NCBI RefSeq assembly: GCF_000018285.1
Contig: NC_009901.1
Coordinates: 118,501 to 182,500, forward strand
Source: Shewanella pealeana ATCC 700345
GTDB lineage: Bacteria > Pseudomonadota > Gammaproteobacteria > Enterobacterales > Shewanellaceae
Reading direction: 5' to 3'
Length of the DNA stretch: 64,000 nt
In this document: positions 16,614 to 23,675 of the stretch, in pieces
Layout: every line of letters starts with the position of its first letter
Numbering within the stretch: the stretch's first letter is position 1
Made by a program: the position numbers and the translations under genes
The notes under the pieces: model-generated
Databases searched by the model: none
The model's input: the letters and a program-made list of their open reading frames with translations, nothing else
Told to the model about the DNA's origin: nothing

Positions 16614-17384
16614 ATGACTAAGAAGAAAGGTGCCACCGATATGAGCTTTAAGGCCTTAGTTAAGCAGCATATAGAAGCGCAAGCTATGAGTGAGCAGGGG
16701 CTGGCTAGAATGGAGAGCCTATTGGTTGGCGTAGAGCTGGCTCAAAACAAGGCCATTCAACAGAAGACTCAAGTTAAAGATATAGGTGAGCCCGATCCTC
16801 AACTGGGCAATAATGACTTAACCGCTGGGGAAGAACGGAGCGATAATACTCCGACGCGATTTAAGAGTATGTTGGCGCTCGCTGCCAGTGTATTGCTGCT
16901 GGTGTTTAGTCTGCATTGGTATCCAGAGGTTGTTTGGCAGGGAGAGGCGGCTTGGCAGGGAGAGGTGAGCAGCAATCAACAGCCAGGCGTTAGTGAAATG
17001 AGCATCAAGATTGCCGTAGAAGTGGCTAAAAACCATATCAAGATGAAGCCGCTCGAAGTGCAAACCGCACAGCTATCGCAGCTAAGGGCGTATTTCACCG
17101 AGCTTGATTTTACACTCGTAAGCTCTAGCCGTATCGATGATGCAAAACAGATGATTGGCGGTCGGTACTGCTCAATTCAAGGCCTGACGGCTGCCCAGAT
17201 AAGGTTTGTCGATCCGCTGCAGTCTGTGACGCTATACCAAGTCCAATACGATAGGACGTTATATGGTGAGCTGCCCAATATTGACTCTGGCGAGAAACCA
17301 TTACAGCTGGTGGAGAGAGGGGTTGCCGTATCTATCTGGGTTGAGAAAGGGTTATTGATGGCGACAGCGCGTTCAATTGAATAA
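16614..17384 (+). CDS. Single-span membrane protein, probable anti-sigma factor
   Basis: A 256-aa protein with a helical N-terminal cytosolic part (residues 1-80), one transmembrane segment at about 84-102 (S-M-L-A-L-A-A-S-V-L-L-L-V-F), and a periplasmic C-terminal domain of about 150 residues. The latter contains a lone cysteine in G-G-R-Y-C-S-I-Q-G, a segment also seen in other anti-sigma-like proteins. GGAGG nine bases upstream sets the ATG. Immediate linkage to the sigma gene and the topology support an anti-sigma role. It does not look like the multi-span NrsF/DUF1109 partner used with some bufferin-linked sigma factors. The function is inferred. Confidence 0.65.
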   Translation: MTKKKGATDMSFKALVKQHIEAQAMSEQGLARMESLLVGVELAQNKAIQQKTQVKDIGEPDPQLGNNDLTAGEERSDNTPTRFKSMLALAASVLLLVFSLHWYPEVVWQGEAAWQGEVSSNQQPGVSEMSIKIAVEVAKNHIKMKPLEVQTAQLSQLRAYFTELDFTLVSSSRIDDAKQMIGGRYCSIQGLTAAQIRFVDPLQSVTLYQVQYDRTLYGELPNIDSGEKPLQLVERGVAVSIWVEKGLLMATARSIE

Positions 17385-17408
17385 CCCTCATCATAGTGGT
17401 GCTCGCTT

Positions 17409-17891
17409 TTATTCCGAGACTTTATTGTCGCGACGATACAATTGCCATTGCTCTATTTGCTCACCACTGGGTAAGGTACAGATACTGGTCGCAAGATCGA
17501 CGCTGCCACCTTGGGCAATACAGTTTTGTGTCGCTGGGTTCGGCTTGCCCACCCGAGGTTTATGCTGCTCGGAACTGGTCTCTGAGACAGAGCTATCTGG
17601 CTGGTGCTCTCTACGATACAAGCTCCACTCCTCTATACGCTCGCCACTCGGTAGGGTGCAATAACCGACTTCCCCCTCCGCTTGTTTTTCAATTTCCAGT
17701 TCGCCGCCAAGTGACACACAATAGGTTGAGGCTGGATTGGCTAGCTGAACGGGTTTTGCCGTGTTTTCAGCTTTCGGAGCTTGGCTTTCAGCTGAAGGGT
17801 TGCAGGCGGAAAGTAGTGCGACAGCTACACTGATTGTGGCGATTTTTGCGCAGCGACTTAGGCTGTGACTTAGAGATAAACATGTATTCAT
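17409..17891 (-). CDS. Lipoprotein with two tandem DUF333 domains
   Basis: A 160-aa lipoprotein starting at M-N-T-C-L-S; a longer frame from 17963 adds 24 residues before the signal and is rejected. The lipobox is L-L-S-A-C. Two copies of the DUF333 motif follow: N-P-A-S-T-Y-C-V-S-L-G-G ... G-Y-C-T-L-P-S-G-E-R-I-E-E-W-S-L-Y-R-R and N-P-A-T-Q-N-C-I-A-Q-G-G ... S-I-C-T-L-P-S-G-E-Q-I-E-Q-W-Q-L-Y-R-R. Each has two conserved cysteines that could form a disulfide. DUF333 proteins are sometimes labelled putative hemolysin without evidence. The gene is convergent with the bufferin operon. Confidence 0.85.
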   Translation of the reverse strand: MNTCLSLSHSLSRCAKIATISVAVALLSACNPSAESQAPKAENTAKPVQLANPASTYCVSLGGELEIEKQAEGEVGYCTLPSGERIEEWSLYRREHQPDSSVSETSSEQHKPRVGKPNPATQNCIAQGGSVDLATSICTLPSGEQIEQWQLYRRDNKVSE

Positions 17892-18264
17892 TAGCGGCTC
17901 CGTTGCGATCTTTATCAGGCTTGATATTAAGTTGGTCACTTTACTAACGTAATAGCAGCACAAAAGGGTTACTCCATTTGCATGTTAATTTACGGAAGCT
18001 TTTACTTGAGTACAAGTTAGAAACGGTATCTGTTTTGAGCGCGAAGTGAGGAAATTCTTTAACTTGGCTTGGTTAATAGAGGGATTAATACTGAGTATTT
18101 TTTGGTTAATTCATCTATTTTATAATTGGTTAGCGAGATTTAACACTTTTGTAATAGATTTTTGCGATACAACCAATCGATAAAGGTTGCTTCTTTTAAT
18201 CGACATTATCGCTCAAACTGTTTTTGGGCAGAAAGAGCGTGCGTTGTTAATTAAGAGAATACTC
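17892..18264. other. Intergenic region between the DUF333 lipoprotein and katB
   Basis: This 373-bp A/T-rich gap must hold the divergent promoters for the two genes. I see no clear hairpin, RNA gene or ORF of its own. An OxyR site would be expected if katB is peroxide-inducible, but I could not pick out a convincing one by eye. Confidence 0.5.
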
Positions 18265-19779
18265 ATGGAAATTGTAAAAAAGGCTGGTTTGGCCCTATCG
18301 TTGAGCTTGGTTGTTGTGAATGTGCAGGCTGAAACGTTAACACGTGACAATGGTGCCCCAGTAGGAGACAACCAAAACTCAATCACTGCGGGGAGTAACG
18401 GCAGTGTGCTGCTACAAGATGTCCAGTTGATCCAGAAGTTACAGAGATTTGCGCGTGAGCGGATCCCTGAGCGCGTAGTTCACGCTAGAGGAACTGGTGT
18501 ACATGGGGAGTTTATTGCTAGTAGTGATTTGAGTGAGTTAACACAGGCCGCACCGTTTGCTGAAAAAGGCAAAATTACTCCGGTATTCGTACGCTTTTCA
18601 ACAGTTATTCATTCAAAAGGTTCGCCAGAAACTCTACGGGACCCTAGAGGTTTTGCGACTCGTTTTTACTCAGATCAAGGTAACTGGGATCTTGTGGGGA
18701 ACAACTTGCCGGTGTTCTTTATCCGTGATGCGATAAAGTTTCCAGATATGGTGCACTCACTTAAGCCGTCGCCTATTACTAATCTACAGGACCCAAATCG
18801 CTTTTTTGATTTTTTCAGTCATGAAGCTACAGCAACAAATATGCTGACTTGGGTTTATACCAACTTAGGTACTCCTGCTAGCTACCGAAAAATGGACGGT
18901 TGGGGAGTGCATGCATATAAATTTATTAACGATGAGCATCAGGTTAAATACGTAAAGTTTCATTGGAAAAGCCAACAAGGTGTAGAAGGGCTAAGGCCTG
19001 ATGAAGTCGTTAAAACTCAAGGCCAGAATTTTAACCATCTAACAGACGACCTTTATAGCGAGATTAACAAGGGCAACTTCCCAAAATGGGATCTTATGGT
19101 CAAGGTATTGCGCCCAGAGGATTTGAACAAGTTTGATTACAACCCACTTGATGCAACAAAAATGTGGCTGGATGTACCAGAAACTAAAGTGGGCACTATG
19201 ACGCTCAATCGCGTCCCGGATAACTTCTTTCAGGAAACAGAACAGGCAGCTTTTGCGCCTTCAAACTTAATACCCGGTATTGAACCTTCGGAAGATAAGT
19301 TGCTTCAGGGACGTATTTTTTCCTATGCCGATACTCAGCTTTATCGTTTAGGTGCCAACTTGTCTCAATTGCCAATTAACCAACCTAAGATGGCTGTGGC
19401 AAATCATAATCAAGAAGGGGCAGCTAATTATGGTCGTACAAGCTCTGATGTGAATTATCAACCTAGCACTAAGCTCGCATTAGCTGAAGATCATCGTTAT
19501 CGAGCCGTACAAACACCCCTATCGGGCACAGTTCTGCAAGCGGTTATTGCTAAACAAGATAATTTCACTCAGGCGGGCGTGCTTTACCGTAGTTTGAGTA
19601 AACAAGATAAGCGCGATCTTATTACCAATTTATCTGCTGACTTAGGCAAGGTGACAGACAGTCATGTTAAGCATCAAATGTTGAGTTATTTCTATCAGGC
19701 GGATAAGGACTTTGGTAAGCGTTTAACGCAAGCTGTGGCGGGTGATTTAAATGAAGTGAAAAAACTCGCCAATATGTAG
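18265..19779 (+). CDS. katB: Periplasmic catalase (KatB type)
   Basis: A 504-aa monofunctional small-subunit haem catalase with an N-terminal Sec signal (residues 1-22, ending V-N-V-Q-A-E), so it should detoxify H2O2 in the periplasm. The ATG at 18265 fits the signal peptide; a frame from 18187 adds 26 residues and is unlikely. The catalytic histidine is in V-V-H-A-R-G-T-G-V-H-G, the distal asparagine in G-N-N-L-P-V-F-F-I-R-D, and the proximal haem tyrosine in R-I-F-S-Y-A-D-T-Q-L-Y-R. It is followed by an ankyrin-repeat gene, the katB-ankB arrangement known from Pseudomonas. Confidence 0.95.
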   Translation: MEIVKKAGLALSLSLVVVNVQAETLTRDNGAPVGDNQNSITAGSNGSVLLQDVQLIQKLQRFARERIPERVVHARGTGVHGEFIASSDLSELTQAAPFAEKGKITPVFVRFSTVIHSKGSPETLRDPRGFATRFYSDQGNWDLVGNNLPVFFIRDAIKFPDMVHSLKPSPITNLQDPNRFFDFFSHEATATNMLTWVYTNLGTPASYRKMDGWGVHAYKFINDEHQVKYVKFHWKSQQGVEGLRPDEVVKTQGQNFNHLTDDLYSEINKGNFPKWDLMVKVLRPEDLNKFDYNPLDATKMWLDVPETKVGTMTLNRVPDNFFQETEQAAFAPSNLIPGIEPSEDKLLQGRIFSYADTQLYRLGANLSQLPINQPKMAVANHNQEGAANYGRTSSDVNYQPSTKLALAEDHRYRAVQTPLSGTVLQAVIAKQDNFTQAGVLYRSLSKQDKRDLITNLSADLGKVTDSHVKHQMLSYFYQADKDFGKRLTQAVAGDLNEVKKLANM

Positions 19780-19866
19780 CTAGTAACTAACTCTATAGGT
19801 TAACGCTTAATGGGCCGGCGTTAACAGTTCCCGAGTCAGTCTCTTGATTCGGTTTCTCGAGTAAGT

Positions 19867-19920
19867 CCCGTAAGGCGTGTTTTTGCTCTTTTCTGCCCAG
19901 GTTAGAGTGCGCCTTACGGG
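19867..19920. repeat. 11-bp perfect inverted repeat between katB and ankB
   Basis: CCCGTAAGGCG (19867-19877) and CGCCTTACGGG (19910-19920) enclose a 32-nt pyrimidine-rich spacer. There is no T tract after the second arm, so it is not a standard terminator. It could stabilise the katB 3' end, act as a partial terminator, or be a palindromic repeat unit. Confidence 0.6.
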
Positions 19921-19982
19921 CAACCTAAACTTCAACTGAAAGTCTCAAACAGAAACGTTAATTCGTTATCGAGGTCGAGTTC

Positions 19983-20561
19983 ATGCACCGTACTTTTTCA
20001 TTGAAACAAACCATTCCCCTGTGGTGGCTGGCTCTAGTTGTGAGCATTTTAACAGCTATATTCAGTACCAATAACGCTCAGGTTAACTCGCTTGAAATCG
20101 AAAATTCAGATAAGCGTCTTGGGTTACAAGTTAACAGCCAAACCGCACAAATGCGGCTATTGGTCGACTATTTCTTTGCTGCAGCAAGAACGGGTGATAT
20201 TGAGGTGTTAAATCACTTTATCGAAGCGGGCTTTCCCATCGATCAGCGTAATAATCAAAGTTATAGTGCGCTGATGGTTGCAGCATACAATGGCCAAGCA
20301 CAGGCTGCGTCTGTTTTACTTGAGCATGGCGCGAATGCGTGTCTTCAAGATAAGCGTGGCAATACCGCTATGATGGGCGCTGTTATTAAGGCTGAGTTCG
20401 CAATAGTAAAACAGCTATATAGTCAGGAATGTGATGCAGAGTTAACCAATAATTCGGGGATGACATTGCAAGAGTTTGCTCAATATTGGGGGCAAAGTAG
20501 CAAACTAAAGGAAGCAAGTTTAGCTGCAAAGCAGTCGTTGTTATCTTCAGCGGTGCTCTGA
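19983..20561 (+). CDS. ankB: Ankyrin-repeat membrane-anchored protein, AnkB-like
   Basis: A 192-aa protein with an uncleaved signal anchor at about residues 13-29 (L-W-W-L-A-L-V-V-S-I-L-T-A-I-F) and a periplasmic domain of about three ankyrin repeats at 60-165, with I-D-Q-R-N-N-Q-S-Y-S-A-L-M-V-A-A-Y-N-G-Q and D-K-R-G-N-T-A-M-M-G-A-V as clear repeat cores. GAGG upstream supports the ATG. In Pseudomonas AnkB is needed for full KatB activity and may act as a haem-catalase scaffold. That role is inferred here from gene order and architecture. Confidence 0.82.
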   Translation: MHRTFSLKQTIPLWWLALVVSILTAIFSTNNAQVNSLEIENSDKRLGLQVNSQTAQMRLLVDYFFAAARTGDIEVLNHFIEAGFPIDQRNNQSYSALMVAAYNGQAQAASVLLEHGANACLQDKRGNTAMMGAVIKAEFAIVKQLYSQECDAELTNNSGMTLQEFAQYWGQSSKLKEASLAAKQSLLSSAVL

Positions 20562-20575
20562 ATTTGCTTTTAAAC

Positions 20576-20605
20576 AACAAACGCAGCCCAAGAGCTGCGT
20601 TTGTT
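20576..20605 (+). terminator. Hairpin terminator after ankB
   Basis: A 12-bp perfect stem, AACAAACGCAGC (20576-20587) and GCTGCGTTTGTT (20594-20605), with a 6-nt loop. It is 14 nt past the ankB stop, between ankB and the convergent moeB. U richness is moderate, within the 3' arm. Confidence 0.75.
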
Positions 20606-20661
20606 TACTTGTTTGTCAGTTAATATGCTAATGACAAAGGTCAATATGGGAGCAAAATGGG

Positions 20662-21432
20662 TTAGCTACAAACCTTACACTGCGGCAGTTTTGGGAGTTT
20701 CATCTCTCTAAACTCCATGGTCATAGCATCGATCATCAGGATGCGCCCAGCTAGAGTTTGTCCCATATTAGCAATCACCTTGATGGCTTCAACCGCTTGT
20801 AAGCAACCAATCATGCCTACAACGGGGGCTAAGATCCCAGATTCAACACAGCTAAGTTGTTGCTCACCAAAAAGCTTACTAAAGCAGTGGTAGCAAGGAG
20901 TATCGTCTTGGTAGTCGAATACCGTGACCATGCCTTCCATACGAATCGCAGCAGCCGAGATAAGTGGCTTCTTGTGCTTAAAGCAGCTTTGGTTTAGCTG
21001 TTCGCGCACGGCAACATTGTCGGTGCAATCCATCACGATAGAGTGTTGCTCTACGAGGGCATCGATCTCATGATCATCGAGGACCGCATTGATTGTTTCT
21101 ATCTGAATGTGCGGGTTAAGTGCCGTTAAACTCTGCTTAGCCGAGTCGACTTTAGCTTGGCCGACGTTGGCGTCTTGATGTAAGACCTGTCTTTGCAGAT
21201 TTGATATCTCGACGGTATCAAAATCGACTAAGGTCATTGAGCCAGCACCTGCTACGGCAAGATATTGACTCGCGGCGCAACCTAAACCGCCAGCTCCGAT
21301 AATGAGCACCTTAGCTTGCTTGAGTTTTTCCTGGCCTTCAAAGTCCATTGATTTAATCGATATTTGGCGGCTATAACGTAATATTTCCGCATCAGATAAA
21401 ATTTCATCTGTTGCTATTTGTTCGGTCGACAT
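20662..21432 (-). CDS. moeB: Molybdopterin-synthase adenylyltransferase MoeB
   Basis: A 256-aa E1-like enzyme that adenylates the C-terminal glycine of MoaD so that it can be thiolated for molybdopterin synthesis. The nucleotide-binding G-A-G-G-L-G-C (about residues 47-53), D-F-D-T-V-E, N-L-Q-R-Q and D-N-V-A-V-R are typical, and two C-x-x-C pairs for structural zinc are seen (P-C-Y-H-C-F and Q-C-K-V-C at the C-terminus). The ATG at 21432 is preferred over a TTG one codon earlier. There is no rhodanese domain, as in enterobacterial MoeB. It is downstream of moeA in a two-gene operon. Confidence 0.95.
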   Translation of the reverse strand: MSTEQIATDEILSDAEILRYSRQISIKSMDFEGQEKLKQAKVLIIGAGGLGCAASQYLAVAGAGSMTLVDFDTVEISNLQRQVLHQDANVGQAKVDSAKQSLTALNPHIQIETINAVLDDHEIDALVEQHSIVMDCTDNVAVREQLNQSCFKHKKPLISAAAIRMEGMVTVFDYQDDTPCYHCFSKLFGEQQLSCVESGILAPVVGMIGCLQAVEAIKVIANMGQTLAGRILMIDAMTMEFREMKLPKLPQCKVCS

Positions 21433-21466
21433 CAAATTGATCTCATATGTTTACGCGGTGCTCGTT

Positions 21467-22711
21467 TTAGCAAAGCACGCTATTAAAAGGCTCAACCGTC
21501 ACCTGGGTATCATTGCTTAAACCATCGCAATCCTGAGCCAAGATAATGAAGCAGTTCGCCAGAGTCATGGAGGTCAGCATTCCTGAACCTTGGCCACCGG
21601 TGACTTCAACTTCGGCTTCACCTTTCGCGTTATAGCTTAAGATGGCGCGTTGGTATTCCACGCGACCAGGGGCCTTACGAATCTCACCTTTGAGCCTAGC
21701 TTGCAGTGTTACCGGTGTAACTTGAGGTAAGCCCTGCATCTTATTGAGTAGTGGCCACACAAGCTTGTAGAAAGTCACCATGGATGAAACTGGGTTGCCA
21801 GGTAGCCCACAGAAGACGGCATCTCCAAGGTGACCAAAGGCAAAAGGTTTACCCGGTTTAATGGCTAGCTTCCAGAAGGTGATCTGACCCTCTTCATCTA
21901 AAATCTGCTTGGTATAGTCGGCGTCGCCTACGGAGACTCCGCCCGAGGTCAGTACCATATCGGCGCATTCTGATGCGGTTTTAAAAGCTTGGCGAATCGC
22001 TTCTTTATCATCTTCGATGACGCCAAGATCGATCCATTCGATATTGCCGCGGCTCAGTAAGCCTTGAATACTATAGCGGTTAGAGTCGTATATTTGTCCT
22101 GGGCCTAGTTCGCTTCCAACTGGGCGTAGCTCGTCACCGGTAGAGAAGAAAGCGACTTTAACGATACGTTTAACGCGTAACTGGCTTGCGCCTATTGTTG
22201 CCAGTACGCCCATTTCTGCCGCGCCAATCAATGTGCCCGCAGTTAATACCTTAGTGCCACTTGTGAGCTCTTCACCGCGAAGGCGCACGTTAGCGCCAAG
22301 CTCTTTAGGCGCTTCAATAGTGATCTGCTCGCCATCGGCTGTGACCTTTTCCTGCATCTGTACCGTATCGTAACCGCTAGGCACTGGGGCACCGGTCATG
22401 ATGCGAATGCAACCCCCTTCGATACATTCACCTGTAAATGGGTGACCTGCGAAAGATTGGCCGATTAATTTTAGCGGCGCGTTAGCACTTAAGTCGGCAA
22501 AATTGAAGGCATAGCCATCCATTGCCGAATTATCGAATGGTGGGAGGTCGATATGAGAGGCGAGATCTTCAGCAAGTACTCGACCCAACGCTTGTGGCAG
22601 TGTCACGACTTCAGAGTCTGTGATTGGATTAACTTGTTCTAGTAATTTAACGATAGCCTGATCGGGATGCATTAGGCTAGGTTGAGAACATGGATCTGCA
22701 TGAGTCAGCAT
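21467..22711 (-). CDS. moeA: Molybdopterin molybdenumtransferase MoeA
   Basis: A 414-aa enzyme that inserts molybdate into adenylylated molybdopterin to form the molybdenum cofactor. Family motifs are D-N-S-A-M-D-G-Y-A, the domain III signature M-V-L-T-S-G-G-V-S-V-G-D-A-D-Y, I-K-P-G-K-P-F-A-F-G and F-C-G-L-P-G-N-P-V-S-S. Length matches MoeA. It is the first gene of moeA-moeB, 34 bp upstream of moeB. The cofactor would serve molybdenum reductases such as DMSO, TMAO or nitrate reductases encoded elsewhere. Confidence 0.96.
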   Translation of the reverse strand: MLTHADPCSQPSLMHPDQAIVKLLEQVNPITDSEVVTLPQALGRVLAEDLASHIDLPPFDNSAMDGYAFNFADLSANAPLKLIGQSFAGHPFTGECIEGGCIRIMTGAPVPSGYDTVQMQEKVTADGEQITIEAPKELGANVRLRGEELTSGTKVLTAGTLIGAAEMGVLATIGASQLRVKRIVKVAFFSTGDELRPVGSELGPGQIYDSNRYSIQGLLSRGNIEWIDLGVIEDDKEAIRQAFKTASECADMVLTSGGVSVGDADYTKQILDEEGQITFWKLAIKPGKPFAFGHLGDAVFCGLPGNPVSSMVTFYKLVWPLLNKMQGLPQVTPVTLQARLKGEIRKAPGRVEYQRAILSYNAKGEAEVEVTGGQGSGMLTSMTLANCFIILAQDCDGLSNDTQVTVEPFNSVLC

Positions 22712-23061
22712 CTATCTATCCTTGAGAGTTAAATCGGAACGTTAAGTAAAAACGAATATAGTGCATTATGCCACGGTGAATGTAGATGGCTATGATCTGC
22801 GCGGCAGTTTTTAAACAGAGTTAAAATTGAATCGTAATTTATGCCAACAATTTAGCTTGTATCACTTTGAGGCTGAATTAGGGCCTTAACTCTGATTTTA
22901 TTCGTTATTTTGTTAAATGTAGTCGCAAGTAAGGTAACCTAGGCTGCTGTAAATGAAAACCATTATTATTTAATTAACAATCACTTAAGTAAATTTTATT
23001 GCAATTAATAGCCAGCTTGATAACAATGGCCGCCATAAACCGAAAGTCCTAAGGAATAGAT
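22712..23061. other. Divergent intergenic region between moeA and the ferritin gene
   Basis: A 350-bp A/T-rich gap holding the two divergent promoters. Apart from a Fur-like site listed separately I see no RNA gene, repeat or ORF. Confidence 0.5.
22954..22968. promoter_or_regulatory. Possible Fur-like box upstream of ferritin
   Basis: TGAAAACCATTATTA matches 12 of 15 positions of the 7-1-7 Fur core TGATAATCATTATCA. It is about 95 bp upstream of the ferritin start. The right half-site is good and the left weaker. Confidence 0.35.
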
Positions 23062-23589
23062 ATGCTAGCCCAGAAGATGATTGACCAGTTAAATGACCAG
23101 ATCAACATGGAGTTCTTCTCCTCAAACCTGTACCTGCAAATGAGCGCATGGTGTGAAGATAAAGGCTTTGAAGGGGCGGCTAAGTTTATGCGCGCTCATG
23201 CAGATGAAGAGATGGGTCACATGCAGCGTTTATTTACTTATGTAAGTGAAACGGGTGGTATGCCATTACTAGGGACTATCGAAGCACCACAGGCCGAGTT
23301 TGCTTCATTGTTGGCTCTATTTGAATACACCTATGAGCACGAGCAATTGATCACTAAGAAGATTAATGAACTAGCTCATGCTGCATTCACTAATCAAGAT
23401 TACTCTACCTTCAACTTCCTGCAGTGGTATGTGTCTGAGCAGCATGAAGAAGAGAAGCTATTCAAGTCAATCGTCGATAAAATTCGCCTAGTGGGCGAAG
23501 ATGGCAAGGCGCTGTTTTTCGTCGATAAAGATTTGGCACAGATGGCAGTCGAAGAGTCTGCAAGTGTGATGACTAGCGCTACAGTATAA
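23062..23589 (+). CDS. ftnA: Non-haem ferritin
   Basis: A 175-aa four-helix ferritin that oxidises Fe2+ and stores it as a ferric core in a 24-mer cytosolic shell. The ferroxidase residues are visible: E in N-M-E-F-F-S (residue 17), E and H in H-A-D-E-E-M-G-H (about 50-53), and later Y-E-H-E-Q and E-Q-H-E-E-E. The length and helix pattern are those of bacterial FtnA, and no haem-ligand methionine typical of bacterioferritin is evident. AAGGAATAG lies before the ATG. It stands alone with its own terminator. Confidence 0.95.
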   Translation: MLAQKMIDQLNDQINMEFFSSNLYLQMSAWCEDKGFEGAAKFMRAHADEEMGHMQRLFTYVSETGGMPLLGTIEAPQAEFASLLALFEYTYEHEQLITKKINELAHAAFTNQDYSTFNFLQWYVSEQHEEEKLFKSIVDKIRLVGEDGKALFFVDKDLAQMAVEESASVMTSATV

Positions 23590-23605
23590 GTCGCTGGATT
23601 GAAGT

Positions 23606-23634
23606 AAAAAAGAGCAGCTTAGCTGCTCTTTTTT
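23606..23634 (+). terminator. Intrinsic terminator after ftnA
   Basis: AAGAGCAGC-TTA-GCTGCTCTT, with A's upstream and a T6 tract downstream, 17 nt past the ftnA stop. It may also serve the convergent signalling gene. Confidence 0.92.
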
Positions 23635-23658
23635 ATGGCTACAACTTTTGTTCGGCGA

Positions 23659-23675
23659 TTATACTGATTGGTATT
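23659..23675. repeat. Solitary copy of the MITE terminal sequence
   Basis: TATACTGATTGGTATT here is identical to the outer end of the right terminal repeat of the element at 31694-31974. It abuts the stop codon of the GGDEF/EAL gene. No matching partner end is seen nearby, so it is either a remnant or a chance shared motif. Confidence 0.55.

Noticed and set aside
17377..17833. Two plus-strand ORFs (17377-17664 and 17396-17833)
   Set aside because: They lie antisense to the DUF333 lipoprotein, whose lipobox and duplicated domain are convincing; the plus-strand translations are unlike any protein and lack ribosome sites.
18187..18264. Upstream extension of the catalase frame
   Set aside because: It would place 26 residues before a good signal peptide; AAGAGA ahead of 18265 supports the shorter form.
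23062..23589. Bacterioferritin
   Set aside because: No haem-ligand methionine pattern is evident and the sequence reads as FtnA-type ferritin.
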